DNA of 45,481 bases from Acidobacteriota bacterium (GTDB lineage: Bacteria; Acidobacteriota; Blastocatellia; Pyrinomonadales; Pyrinomonadaceae): the NCBI GenBank assembly GCA_003222975.1, contig QHXN01000024.1:1-45481 (forward strand). The letters are read 5' to 3'. Position numbers and translations under genes: made by a program. The first letter of the stretch is position 1, and each line of letters starts with the position of its first letter. A model generated the notes under the pieces. The model had not been told where the DNA came from and ran no database searches. It worked only from the letters and a program-made list of their open reading frames with translations. This document shows positions 18,069 through 26,058 of the stretch, one piece after another.

Positions 18069-18551
18069 CTACTCGGTCGGGTTTGCTGAGGTGTCGAGCG
18101 CGCGGCTGATGATGCGCCGCTGGTCTCGGCTCAAACCTTCGGGCAGTTCCGCGGGCGCGAACCACTCGGCGCGGTCAATCTCGAAACTCCGCTCCAGGCG
18201 CGCGAGAGCCTCCGCGCGCATCGAGGCGCGGAAGATGACTTCGACCTGCCGGACGCCACCGAGCGCGCGCACGAACACCAGCCCGACCGATTCGAGTTCC
18301 AGCCCCGTCTCCTCGCGCACCTCGCGCCTGACGGCCTCTTCGGGCTGCTCGCCCGCGCGCAGGAAGCCGCCCGGTATGCCCCAGCCGCTCCCCTTCCGCA
18401 GCACGTGGCGCAGCAGCAGCACGCGCCCGCGCTCGTCCCGCACGACCGCGCCCGCCGTCACCCTGAAGCGCGGCTGCGTCAGCCATACCCCCGCGCGCCT
18501 CACGAACCGCGGCGCTCCCCGCCACAAGCCCGCCAGCAGTCTCCTCAACAT
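18069..18551 (-). CDS. Nudix hydrolase
   Basis: 160 residues. The Nudix box is complete: G, five residues, E, seven residues, then REVREETGL, within GGFLRAGEQPEEAVRREVRE (about 61-80). Upstream TAGAVVRDERGRVLLLRH is the usual first strand pair. The N-terminal 30 residues are basic and aromatic. It would hydrolyse a nucleoside diphosphate linked to another moiety using Mg2+; the substrate is not predictable. The ATG at 18551 is the natural start. Element D lies just upstream, separating it from the divergent zinc-ribbon gene. Confidence 0.93.
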   Translation of the reverse strand: MLRRLLAGLWRGAPRFVRRAGVWLTQPRFRVTAGAVVRDERGRVLLLRHVLRKGSGWGIPGGFLRAGEQPEEAVRREVREETGLELESVGLVFVRALGGVRQVEVIFRASMRAEALARLERSFEIDRAEWFAPAELPEGLSRDQRRIISRALDTSANPTE

Positions 18552-18566
18552 GCGACAAGGATAAAC

Positions 18567-18645
18567 GATGAACGCGGAATGATGAATGATGAATGTCAGG
18601 CGGCTTGAAGTCGTTCAATTCATCACTGGTCATTCTGCGTTCATC
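18567..18645. repeat. Heptad inverted-repeat element D (GATGAAT/GCGGAAT unit)
   Basis: Left units at 18567, 18574, 18581 and 18588 (GATGAAC, GCGGAAT, GATGAAT, GATGAAT). Right units at 18618, 18625, 18632 and 18639, whose complements read GATGAAC, GCAGAAT, a variant, GATGAAT from outside in. The core GTCAGGCGGCTTGAAGTCG is shared with elements G, H and O. Sits between the divergent Nudix and zinc-ribbon genes. Confidence 0.9.
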
Positions 18646-18757
18646 GTTTCTTCCTGTTGACCTCACCGCGCCTTGCCCTTAAGATGCTGGCAAGTTGCGG
18701 CGAGGGGTTGACTCGCACTTTTCCATTAAAGCCGAGAAGGAATCCGACCAGGAAGTC

Positions 18758-19582
18758 ATGTCGAGCGAAGCGAACAAGACGGAGCCGGTCGCCAAACAAG
18801 CGCCGACCGAGCAGCAGGAGTCTCGAACGGGCGTGCCCAAACGCTTCGCGCCGGGCCAGACCGTGTGCAACGAGAAGAACGAGAAGGGCAAGCTCTGCAA
18901 CGGCCACCTCAAGCAGCTCAACACGCAGCACTCCGCCGCGAGTTTCCTGCGCGGCGACGACGTGCTCTACCGCTGCCAGACCTGCGGCACGCTCTACATG
19001 GGGCCGCCCCAGGGCCACGTGCGCGACCCCACCAAGCAGCGCCGCTACGTCGAGAGCGACCTCGCCGCCATACTGCAAGCCGCGGGCGGCACGCTCCCCG
19101 TTTACGACTATCCCGCGCCCTCCTGGCGCGGCGAGCCGGAGCCACGCCCCGCACTCGCGTCCAAGTCCGCGCCCGCCGCGAACGTCGAGGGCGCTGCGAC
19201 ATCGCTGCCCGCCGCCGGCTCGTCCGCTTCAGCCGACGCGCACAGGCCCGCGGCAGAGGCGCAGGCCGCGACGGGCCAGGCTTCCGCCGCGCCTTTGAGT
19301 CCGACCGCGGCGACCGCCTCGCCCGCCGCGGGAGCCGAGACCGTCTCAGACCTCGCGCCCGAAGCCTCGACCGAGTTGACGCCCGGCGCGCCCAAAGACG
19401 AAAGGACGAAGGCGGCGGAAGCGTCGGGCGCGGTCGAGGCCAAGCCGAAGGCGAAGAAGGCCAGCACCGGATTCAAGATTCCGCCGGAGCTTCAGCCGAA
19501 GCCCGGCGAGACTATGGAAGAGAAGATCGCGCGCCTCAAGCGCATCAACGAAGAGGCAAAACGCGCCGCAGGCAAGCTCTAA
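18758..19582 (+). CDS. Zinc-ribbon protein with long Ala/Pro-rich linker
   Basis: 274 residues from ATG 18758, preceded by an AGGA; an in-frame TTG at 18695 would add 21 residues with no ribosome site. Residues about 30-100 carry four cysteines, CNEKNEKGKLC and CQTCG, a C-x9-C...C-x2-C arrangement typical of a zinc ribbon; the following TLYMGPPQGHVRDPTKQRRYVESDLAAIL is well ordered. Residues 130-240 are low-complexity Ala/Pro/Ser. The C-terminal 35 residues (GFKIPPELQPKPGETMEEKIARLKRINEEAKRAAG) form a conserved-looking amphipathic helix. I do not recognise the family. It is cytoplasmic, possibly a nucleic-acid or protein-binding adaptor, and stands between elements D and E. Confidence 0.75.
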   Translation: MSSEANKTEPVAKQAPTEQQESRTGVPKRFAPGQTVCNEKNEKGKLCNGHLKQLNTQHSAASFLRGDDVLYRCQTCGTLYMGPPQGHVRDPTKQRRYVESDLAAILQAAGGTLPVYDYPAPSWRGEPEPRPALASKSAPAANVEGAATSLPAAGSSASADAHRPAAEAQAATGQASAAPLSPTAATASPAAGAETVSDLAPEASTELTPGAPKDERTKAAEASGAVEAKPKAKKASTGFKIPPELQPKPGETMEEKIARLKRINEEAKRAAGKL

Positions 19583-19584
19583 AA

Positions 19585-19723
19585 GACAGGAGGCAGGAGC
19601 AGACCGCAGGGGGCAGGGAGGTTGAGTTTAGCGGGCATCGGCGCTCTCATCTGAACCGCCTGATGATGAAGGTTCTTCTACTGCTTCCTTCCCCTGCCTC
19701 CTGCTCCTGCCGTCTGCCTCCTT
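19585..19723. repeat. Heptad inverted-repeat element E (GGCAGGA-type unit)
   Basis: Left arm 19585-19620 (ACAGGAGGCAGGAGCAG...), core 19621-19681, right arm 19682-19723 (complementary CCTGCCT/CCTGCTC/GTCTGCC series). The reverse complement of the core aligns along its length with the core of element B: both read GTAGAAGAAC at one end and TAAACTCAAC at the other. It is therefore the same family in the opposite orientation. Confidence 0.88.
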
Positions 19724-19739
19724 CCGTCAGGGGTGATTC

Positions 19740-20297
19740 ATGCGGCACGAAAACACGCTCGACCTCAAGCAGACGGCGCTCGCCGTCATTGACATGCAGG
19801 AGTCTTTCCGCCAGCCCATCCCCGACTTCGCGGAGTTGGCCGCGCGCGTCGCACTTGTCGCGCACGGCGCGCAACTCCTCGGCGTCCCGCTGATCGTCAC
19901 AGAGCAATACCCGAAGGGACTGGGCCGCACTGCCGGCGAGATTCGCGCCGTGCTGCCCGAAGGCTTCGAGCCGATTGAGAAGACCGCCTTCAGCTCGTGC
20001 GGCGCGCGCGAGTTCGTCTCGCGGCTCGAAGGCGCGGGCGCGCGCCAGGTCTTGCTGTGCGGCATCGAGGCCCACGTCTGCGTCAACCAGACCGCGCACG
20101 ACCTCCTCGCGCGCGGCTACCAGGTGCACCTGCTCACCGACTGCATCTCCTCGCGCATCGAGCAGAATAAGCAGGTCGGCATCGAGAAGATGCTGAAGTC
20201 AGGCGCGCTCCCCTCCTCCACAGAAACGGCCCTGTTTGAACTCATGCGCGACGCACGGCACGAGCAGTTCAAGGCGATTCAGAAACTGATAAAATAG
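19740..20297 (+). CDS. Isochorismatase-family cysteine hydrolase
   Basis: 185 residues. The catalytic triad is readable: Asp18 in AVIDMQ, Lys81 in EKTAFSS and Cys114 in CGIEAHVCVNQT, with the cis-peptide neighbourhood GIEAHVC typical of the YcaC-like branch. Family members hydrolyse isochorismate, nicotinamide, ureidoacrylate and similar amides; this close form is usually annotated only as a hydrolase. AGGGGTG lies just before the ATG. The stop TAG is directly followed by element F, so the gene is bordered by heptad elements on both sides. Confidence 0.92.
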   Translation: MRHENTLDLKQTALAVIDMQESFRQPIPDFAELAARVALVAHGAQLLGVPLIVTEQYPKGLGRTAGEIRAVLPEGFEPIEKTAFSSCGAREFVSRLEGAGARQVLLCGIEAHVCVNQTAHDLLARGYQVHLLTDCISSRIEQNKQVGIEKMLKSGALPSSTETALFELMRDARHEQFKAIQKLIK

Positions 20298-20382
20298 TTC
20301 AAAGTTCAAAGTTCAAAGTTCAAAGTTTGACCGACGGAAGTTGACTTTGAACCTTGAACCTTGAACTTTGAACTTTGAACTC
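20298..20382. repeat. Heptad inverted-repeat element F (TTCAAAG unit)
   Basis: Four exact TTCAAAG units at 20298-20325, a 19-bp loop, then five CTTTGAA/CCTTGAA units at 20345-20379 plus CTC. Same unit as element A but with a different loop. It starts at the base after the hydrolase stop and ends at the base before the pcrA ATG, exactly the placement seen for element A. Confidence 0.9.
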
Positions 20383-22776
20383 ATGAACGACTTACTCTCA
20401 ACACTCAACGAGCGGCAGCGCGAGGCCGTCGCGGCGACCGAGGGGCCGCTGCTCATCCTGGCGGGCGCAGGCTCTGGGAAGACGCGCGTCATCACCGTCC
20501 GCATCGCGTACCTCATCGCCGAGCGCGGGGTCGCGCCGCACAACATCCTCGCCGTCACCTTCACGAACAAGGCCGCGCAGGAGATGCGCGAGCGCGTGAC
20601 GAAACTCATCGGCGGCCAGAAACTGTCGAGCGCGCCGCTCGTCTCGACCTTCCACAGCCTTTGCGTGCGGATGCTGCGCCGCGACATCGAGAAGCTCGAA
20701 GAGGGCTACACGCGCTCGTTCACCATCTACGACCAGGACGACTCGGTGCGCGTCGTCAAGAGTTGCATCAAAGACCTCGGCTACGACGACCAGCGTCTGG
20801 CCCCGCGCCAGACGCAAGGGGCCATCAGCCACGCCAAGAACTCCGGCCTCGACGCCGACTCTTACGCCGCACGCGTCGAGGCCCACGACGAGAAGCGCGC
20901 GGCCATCGCCCGCGTTTTCAAACTGTACGAAGAACGCCTCGTCAACAACAACGCGCTCGACTTCGACGACCTGCTCATCAAGGCCGTCCGGCTCCTGCGC
21001 AAGCGCGAAGACGTGCGCGCCTACTACAACGAGCGCTTCCGCTACATCCTCGTTGACGAGTACCAGGACACGAACTCTCTACAGTTCGCGCTCATCCACT
21101 TTCTCACCGAGCGCCAGCAGAACGTCTGCGTCGTCGGCGACGAATCCCAATCAATTTACAGGTGGAGGGGAGCGGACATCTCGAACATATTGAACTTCGA
21201 GCAGCACTACCCGGAAGCGCGCGTCATCAAGCTCGAACAGAACTACCGCTCGACGCAGACCATCCTCGACGCGGCGGACGCCGTCATCAAGCACAACACC
21301 GAGCGCAAGGACAAGACCCTCTGGACGGCCAACCCCGCCGGCTCGCCCGTCCGCTACTACCAGGCCGCGGACGCCGAGGGGGAGGCGCGCTTCGTCGCCG
21401 CCAAGATTGAGGAGCATCGCCGCGCAGACCCGACCTTGCGCGCCGCCGTGCTCTACCGCACGAACGCGCAGTCGCGCTTGTTTGAAGAGGCTTTGAGGCG
21501 CGCAGGCATTGCCTACAACATCGTCGGCGGCTTCTCCTTCTACGAGCGCGCCGAGGTGCGCGACATCGTCTCCTACCTGAAGCTCGCCTTAAACCCGCAC
21601 GACTCGGTCGCGCTCCTCCGCGTCGTCAACACGCCGACGCGCGGCCTCGGCAAGCAGACGCTCGACGACCTCTACGCCCGCGCCAAGGACTACGGCGTCT
21701 CGCTCTGGGAGGCCGTCGGCATCGTCACCACGCAGGGCGAGGGCTTCAGCCCGCGCGCCGTCTCCGCGCTCAAGAAGTTCCAGTCAATCATCGAGGGGCT
21801 GGTAGCGCGCGCGCAGAAGGAGTCGGCGTCCGAGGTCGTCAAGGCCGCCATCCTCGACACCGGTTACGCCGACGCGCTCAAAGCGGAGAACTCGGAAGAG
21901 GCCGAGAGCCGTCTGGAGAACCTTCAGGAACTCGTCAACGCCGCCGTGGACTACGACGCGGAGGAGGGCGGGGGCCTGCGCGACTTCATTGACGCCGCCG
22001 CGCTCGTCTCCGACACAGACCAGTACCAAATGGACGCGCCCGTCACGCTGATGACGATGCACTCGGCGAAGGGGCTTGAGTTCCCGCTCGTCTTCATCGT
22101 CGGCATGGAGGACGGACTGTTCCCGCACTCGCGCGCCGCCGCCGAGCAGGCCGAGATGGAAGAAGAACGCCGCCTGGCCTACGTCGCCATCACGCGCGCC
22201 GAGCGCTTCCTCTACGTCACGCACGCGATGAGACGCCGGGTTTACGGCGAGGAGCTGGCCTCTGAGCCTTCGCAGTTCTTAAACGAGATGCCGCTCGAAC
22301 TTTTGGAAGACCTCTCGCGCGGCGCTTCGTGGCTCTCGTTCGCGCGCAACTCCTCGGCCACGGAGGCGCGACACACGGCGCGCGTGCTCCGCGGCGAGAC
22401 CTCGAAGCAGGAGCGGCGCTACGGCGGCAAGACCTACGACAGCGTTGACTCCATCGCCGAGTTCTTCCGCCAGCGCGGCGACCAGATCAGCCGCAACGCC
22501 GCCGCAGCCAAACAGTCCGCGCAGCCGGACGCGCCGCGCCAGCAGCCGCCACCCGCCCGGACAAAAGCGACGACGCGCGCAGGCGGCGCGGCATCATCCT
22601 CAACATCTTCCGGCGGCGACTTCGTGCCCGGCACGCACGTCAAGCACCCCAAGTACGGGCGCGGACTCGTGCTGCGGCGCGAGGGCGCGGGCGACTCGGC
22701 CAAGCTCACGGTCAGCTTCCCCGGCTTCGGCCAGAAGAAGCTCGTCGAGAAGTACGCGGGACTGGAGAAGGCATAA
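20383..22776 (+). CDS. pcrA: ATP-dependent DNA helicase PcrA
   Basis: 797 residues, close to the family norm. Walker A GAGSGKT at 28-34, Ia FTNKAAQEM, Walker B DEYQDT near 225, motif III GDESQSIYRWRGA, motif V HSAKGLEF near 560 and motif VI YVAITRA near 602. The C-terminal 50 residues (GTHVKHPKYGRGLVLRREG) form the Tudor-like RNA-polymerase-interacting tail of PcrA/UvrD. It works in nucleotide-excision repair, replication and transcription-replication conflicts. ATG 20383 gives the usual MNDLLSTLN start; the in-frame TTG upstream would translate repeat DNA. There is no Shine-Dalgarno, since element F abuts the ATG. Confidence 0.95.
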   Translation: MNDLLSTLNERQREAVAATEGPLLILAGAGSGKTRVITVRIAYLIAERGVAPHNILAVTFTNKAAQEMRERVTKLIGGQKLSSAPLVSTFHSLCVRMLRRDIEKLEEGYTRSFTIYDQDDSVRVVKSCIKDLGYDDQRLAPRQTQGAISHAKNSGLDADSYAARVEAHDEKRAAIARVFKLYEERLVNNNALDFDDLLIKAVRLLRKREDVRAYYNERFRYILVDEYQDTNSLQFALIHFLTERQQNVCVVGDESQSIYRWRGADISNILNFEQHYPEARVIKLEQNYRSTQTILDAADAVIKHNTERKDKTLWTANPAGSPVRYYQAADAEGEARFVAAKIEEHRRADPTLRAAVLYRTNAQSRLFEEALRRAGIAYNIVGGFSFYERAEVRDIVSYLKLALNPHDSVALLRVVNTPTRGLGKQTLDDLYARAKDYGVSLWEAVGIVTTQGEGFSPRAVSALKKFQSIIEGLVARAQKESASEVVKAAILDTGYADALKAENSEEAESRLENLQELVNAAVDYDAEEGGGLRDFIDAAALVSDTDQYQMDAPVTLMTMHSAKGLEFPLVFIVGMEDGLFPHSRAAAEQAEMEEERRLAYVAITRAERFLYVTHAMRRRVYGEELASEPSQFLNEMPLELLEDLSRGASWLSFARNSSATEARHTARVLRGETSKQERRYGGKTYDSVDSIAEFFRQRGDQISRNAAAAKQSAQPDAPRQQPPPARTKATTRAGGAASSSTSSGGDFVPGTHVKHPKYGRGLVLRREGAGDSAKLTVSFPGFGQKKLVEKYAGLEKA

Positions 22777-22785
22777 GACAGAAGT

Positions 22786-22862
22786 GATGAATGCGGAGTG
22801 ATGAGTGATGAATGTGAGGCGGCCTGAGCTTTGAATTCATCATTCCGCATTCATCATTCATC
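22786..22862. repeat. Heptad inverted-repeat element G (GATGAAT unit)
   Basis: Left units at 22786, 22793, 22800 and 22807 (GATGAAT, GCGGAGT, GATGAGT, GATGAAT), core GTGAGGCGGCCTGAGC at 22814-22834, right units at 22835, 22842, 22849 and 22856 (ATTCATC, ATTCCGC, ATTCATC, ATTCATC). Lies between pcrA and the HhH gene, ending 11 bp before the next ATG. Confidence 0.9.
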
Positions 22863-22873
22863 ATTTCATTGTT

Positions 22874-23341
22874 ATGACGAACGAGGAGATCGCGCGGAGG
22901 TTCGAGCGTCTGGCGCTGCTGTTGGAGATTCGCGGCGAGGACAAGTTCCGCGTGCGCTCGTACCGCAACGCCGCCGAGATGATCGAGACGTGGCCGACGC
23001 CTGTTGAGAACATCGCGCGCGAGGAGGGAGTTAAAGGCTTGCAGACGATCCCCGGCGTCGGCAAGGCCATCAGCGGCAAGATCGTGGAGCTTTTGGAGCG
23101 CGGCACGTTCGACGCGTGGGAGCGTCTGACGGCGGAGACGCCCGCGACCACTCTCGATCTCCTCGGAGTCGAAGGCGTCGGCGTCAAGACCGCCGCGACG
23201 CTCTACCAGCAGTTCAAAATCTCCTCGCTCGAAGACCTGCGCAAGTTCGTCGAGGGCGGCGGCCTCGACCTCGTTGACGGCGTCGGCGAGAAGACGGCGG
23301 AGAGGATTCGCCGGAGCGTCTGGCGAATCCTACTCTCGTGA
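22874..23341 (+). CDS. Stand-alone helix-hairpin-helix protein (PolX N-terminal type)
   Basis: 155 residues. MTNEEIARRFERLALLLEIRGEDKFRVRSYRNAA is the hallmark opening of bacterial PolX (Pol beta-like 8-kDa domain), followed by helix-hairpin-helix motifs IPGVGKAISGKI, LLGVEGVGVKTAATLY and VDGVGEKTAERI. Full PolX has about 570 residues with a polymerase and a PHP exonuclease domain; both are absent and the frame ends in a clean stop followed by unrelated sequence. It thus looks like a self-contained DNA-binding protein or an old remnant. Its place behind pcrA supports a repair role. No ribosome site is visible; the TTTCATTGTT before the ATG follows the repeat arm. Confidence 0.85.
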   Translation: MTNEEIARRFERLALLLEIRGEDKFRVRSYRNAAEMIETWPTPVENIAREEGVKGLQTIPGVGKAISGKIVELLERGTFDAWERLTAETPATTLDLLGVEGVGVKTAATLYQQFKISSLEDLRKFVEGGGLDLVDGVGEKTAERIRRSVWRILLS

Positions 23342-23408
23342 TTACGCCTGCCCGTGACCCTGTCGGGGCATAACCTACTCGCTCACATCCCGGCGGGACA
23401 AGGCTCTT

Positions 23409-24212
23409 TCAGTCTGGCTTGAGCGGATTCTCACCCTTGGCCCACAGCGCATCGAACTGCTCCCTCGCGAAAGATATTAACTCGAAGGCCGCTTCGCCCT
23501 TCGCCGTGATGGCCGCGGAGTTATGTCCGCGGAGGTGGAATATCTCCGAGTTGTCAGAGTCGGGGTACACTCTGTACCAGCTAAGGTTCACTGCCTTGTC
23601 GTCGAGGATGACGGCGGAGACGGAAGGGTCCGTCCTGTAGAAGCGGGCCTGAATGTCGAGGTCATTTCCCTGATCCTTTTTCATCAGCTTTAGCTCGCCC
23701 AGCACCGTTCTAATGCGAGTTATATGATCCACATCAGAAGTGGGCACGTCCGAATCAAATTTAGACGCGGAACCGGGGTGGTAGAGGAGCATCCGAATTT
23801 TAGCCTTCGGCCACACCTTTGCTGCCTTCCCCAAAAATGCCAAGGCCGAGTACCCGCTGAACTGAATGAGGTCTACTCGGCTCACCCTCGCGCCGGCAAA
23901 TTCGGGCAGCGCGTCGTAGGCGTCTTGCTTTTTCCGGAACGTCTGAACGTCCCGCCTCTTCATCTCGTCTTCTATGACGAGCACGCGCTCAAGGATGAGA
24001 GAGAGGACTGCTACGCCGAAAACCGCCGCGAGGCTCGGCCTCCCCTCGAAGCCCAGCAGCCTACCCAAAGCGGATAGGAATTCCGGGAAGACGGCGTTAA
24101 GCGCCGCGACGAGCAGCAGGGCCAAAATCGCCGCGCGGGCGATCCACTTCACGCCGTTAAGTACAGTCTCCAAGAAGCGCTTGTATTTATTCCGGAACTG
24201 TTCATTAGCCAT
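23409..24212 (-). CDS. Two-TM membrane protein with unknown C-terminal domain
   Basis: 267 residues; ATG 24212 follows GGGAGGG. Two N-terminal membrane segments (about 23-43 and 60-80) are followed by a soluble domain of about 185 residues. Its readable blocks are DLIQFSGYSAL, KAKIRMLLYHP, ITRIRTVLGELK, ARFYRTDPSVSAVILDD and FHLRGHNSAAITAKGEAAFELISFAREQFDALW. The alternation of strand and helix and the terminal F..REQFD.LW resemble phospholipase-D-like or nucleotide-handling folds seen in membrane effectors, but no HKD or other catalytic motif is present, so I do not assign a function. It lies 29 bp behind the FHA-GAF-PP2C gene, last in the signalling cluster, which suggests a regulated output. 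Gene use is slightly less GC-biased than its neighbours. Confidence 0.75.
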   Translation of the reverse strand: MANEQFRNKYKRFLETVLNGVKWIARAAILALLLVAALNAVFPEFLSALGRLLGFEGRPSLAAVFGVAVLSLILERVLVIEDEMKRRDVQTFRKKQDAYDALPEFAGARVSRVDLIQFSGYSALAFLGKAAKVWPKAKIRMLLYHPGSASKFDSDVPTSDVDHITRIRTVLGELKLMKKDQGNDLDIQARFYRTDPSVSAVILDDKAVNLSWYRVYPDSDNSEIFHLRGHNSAAITAKGEAAFELISFAREQFDALWAKGENPLKPD

Positions 24213-24241
24213 GCCGACCCTCCCGAAGAAGCCTCATCGGG

Positions 24242-25969
24242 CTACTGCATCTCGCGCTTGACGATGACGAGCGTGATGTCGTCAACGGCTGGCGTGCCCT
24301 GCGCGAACTTCGAGAGGGCCGACTCGATCTTGTCGCGGATGCCCGCTGCCGTGAGGCCGACGTTCTGCGCGATGACCTCCTGCAAGCGCGCCGCGCCGAA
24401 CTCCTCGCCCCGCGGGTTGGTCTGCTCGGTCACTCCGTCTGAGTAGGTGACGAGCGCGTCGCCGGGCCGGAGCTGCGTGCGCCCCTCGCGGTACTCGCCG
24501 TCGGGCATGATGCCGAGAGGCAGCCCGCCCGAATCGAGTTGCTCCATCGCGCCGCCCGCGGCGTGCGCGATCAAGGGCGGGTTGTGCCCGGCGTTGATGA
24601 AAGAGAGCGAGCCGGTCAGGGGGTCGAGTTCGGCGTAGAAGAGTGTAACGAAGCGGTTGGCAGGCGTGTTGTCGGCGAGGTAGTGGTTGACCGCGCCGAT
24701 GGTCTCCGTGATGGGCCGGCACGAGGCGACCTGCGCGTGCACCGCCGCGTGTAAGCTGGACATCAGGAGTGCCGCGCTCGTCCCCTTGCCCGACACGTCG
24801 CCCAAAGCGACGACGAGGCGACCGTCGGGACAGAGGATGAAATCGTAGTAGTCGCCGCCGATCTGGTAGGAGGGGAAGCTGATGCCCTGAAGCTCGTAGC
24901 CGGAGACTACGGGCGGCGTGGTCGGCTGGAAGCGCTGCTGAATCTCGCGCGCCAGTTGCAGCTCGCGGTCGTTGCGCTGCTGTTCGAGGTGCTCTTCCAG
25001 CAGACGCGTGTTCTCGACGCGGATGGCGGCGACCGAGCCGAGCGTGGTCAGAACCTTCAGGTGGTCTTCCGTGAAGCGCGAGGTGGCGAACGGCGAGTCG
25101 GCGTAGATCATCCCGAAGATGCGCTCGCCGACTCCGAGCGGCACGGCCAGAACGGAGCGTATGCCCTGGAACGTCACCGTGCTCGACATGAAGCGCGGGT
25201 CGTGCTGCGCGTCGGAGGTCAGAACCGAGCGCCCCTGCCTGACGACCTCTTCGATGATGGTGCGGCTGACGCGCACCTCGCCCACGTCCGTTTGCAGGTC
25301 TTGCATCTCGGCGGCGCGCACCTTCAACTCGCCCCCGTCGTCCTCTCTCAGCATGATGATGCAGCGCTCGGCGGGCACGGCGTCGAAGACGAGCCGCGCC
25401 ACCTGCCGCAGCGTCTCGTCGAGCGTGGCGGAGGCCAGGAGCGTGACGCCGACCTTCGAGATGAGCGCGAGCAGGTCGCCCTGCGCGGCGGCGGCGGCCA
25501 CGCCGGCGCGCTGCGGGGCGACCGTGACGACGTTGAAGCGACCCGACGTTTGCGTGCGCGCGCCCTCGATGGCTTCGAGCAGCCCGGAGGTTGTGTGCTG
25601 CGACGAGTCGAAGGCGATGGTCGCTTCCGGGAGCGGCACGTCCTCGTCAATGGTCGGGGCGGTGAGGGCGGGTTCGGCAGCTTCGTCCTTGAAAACGATC
25701 TCGGTCTCGCCGATCTGGACGCGCCCGCCGTTGGTGAGCGCCGCCGTCTGGTCGAGCCGCGAGCCGTTGTAGTAGGTGCCGTTGGCCGAGCCGAGGTCTT
25801 GCAAGAGGTACTGGTCGCCCTCGCGCCGCACCTCGGCGTGGACGCGCGAGGCGAACGGGTCGGGAACACACACGTCGTTGCGCGCCGAGCGACCGATAGT
25901 GATTCTCAGACGCCCTAGCGGGAGACGTTCGGGCGCGCGGTCGGGGTAGTTGATGATTAGCTCAGGCAT
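24242..25969 (-). CDS. FHA-GAF-PP2C (RsbU/SpoIIE-type) serine phosphatase
   Basis: 575 residues from ATG 25969 (MPELIINY), which matches the FHA start; a longer frame would only translate element H. FHA domain about 1-95 (IGRSARND, SRVHAEV, GSANGTYYNG). GAF sensor about 165-320 (LLASATLDETLRQVARLV, AERCIIML). A helical linker ELQLAREIQQRFQP links to the PPM/SpoIIE phosphatase, about 355-575, with metal-binding Asp in GDVSGKGTSAALL, TYSDGVTEQTN and DDITLVIVK. Such enzymes dephosphorylate anti-sigma antagonists or kinase targets. The FHA domain would read phosphothreonine made by the kinase encoded in the same cluster. No anti-sigma kinase or STAS gene is present here. Confidence 0.93.
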   Translation of the reverse strand: MPELIINYPDRAPERLPLGRLRITIGRSARNDVCVPDPFASRVHAEVRREGDQYLLQDLGSANGTYYNGSRLDQTAALTNGGRVQIGETEIVFKDEAAEPALTAPTIDEDVPLPEATIAFDSSQHTTSGLLEAIEGARTQTSGRFNVVTVAPQRAGVAAAAAQGDLLALISKVGVTLLASATLDETLRQVARLVFDAVPAERCIIMLREDDGGELKVRAAEMQDLQTDVGEVRVSRTIIEEVVRQGRSVLTSDAQHDPRFMSSTVTFQGIRSVLAVPLGVGERIFGMIYADSPFATSRFTEDHLKVLTTLGSVAAIRVENTRLLEEHLEQQRNDRELQLAREIQQRFQPTTPPVVSGYELQGISFPSYQIGGDYYDFILCPDGRLVVALGDVSGKGTSAALLMSSLHAAVHAQVASCRPITETIGAVNHYLADNTPANRFVTLFYAELDPLTGSLSFINAGHNPPLIAHAAGGAMEQLDSGGLPLGIMPDGEYREGRTQLRPGDALVTYSDGVTEQTNPRGEEFGAARLQEVIAQNVGLTAAGIRDKIESALSKFAQGTPAVDDITLVIVKREMQ

Positions 25970-25978
25970 AACCGGGAT

Positions 25979-26058
25979 GATGAATGATGAATGCGGAATG
26001 ATGAATTGTAAAGACTTCAAACCTCCTCACATTCATCATTCATCACTCCGCATTCATC
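25979..26058. repeat. Heptad inverted-repeat element H (GATGAAT unit)
   Basis: Left units at 25979, 25986, 25993 and 26000 (GATGAAT twice, GCGGAAT, GATGAAT), core 26007-26030, right units at 26031, 26038, 26045 and 26052. The reverse-complement core GTGAGGAGGTTTGAAGTC matches those of D and G. Its right end contains the TGA stop of the TPR gene (26057-26059). Confidence 0.9.
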
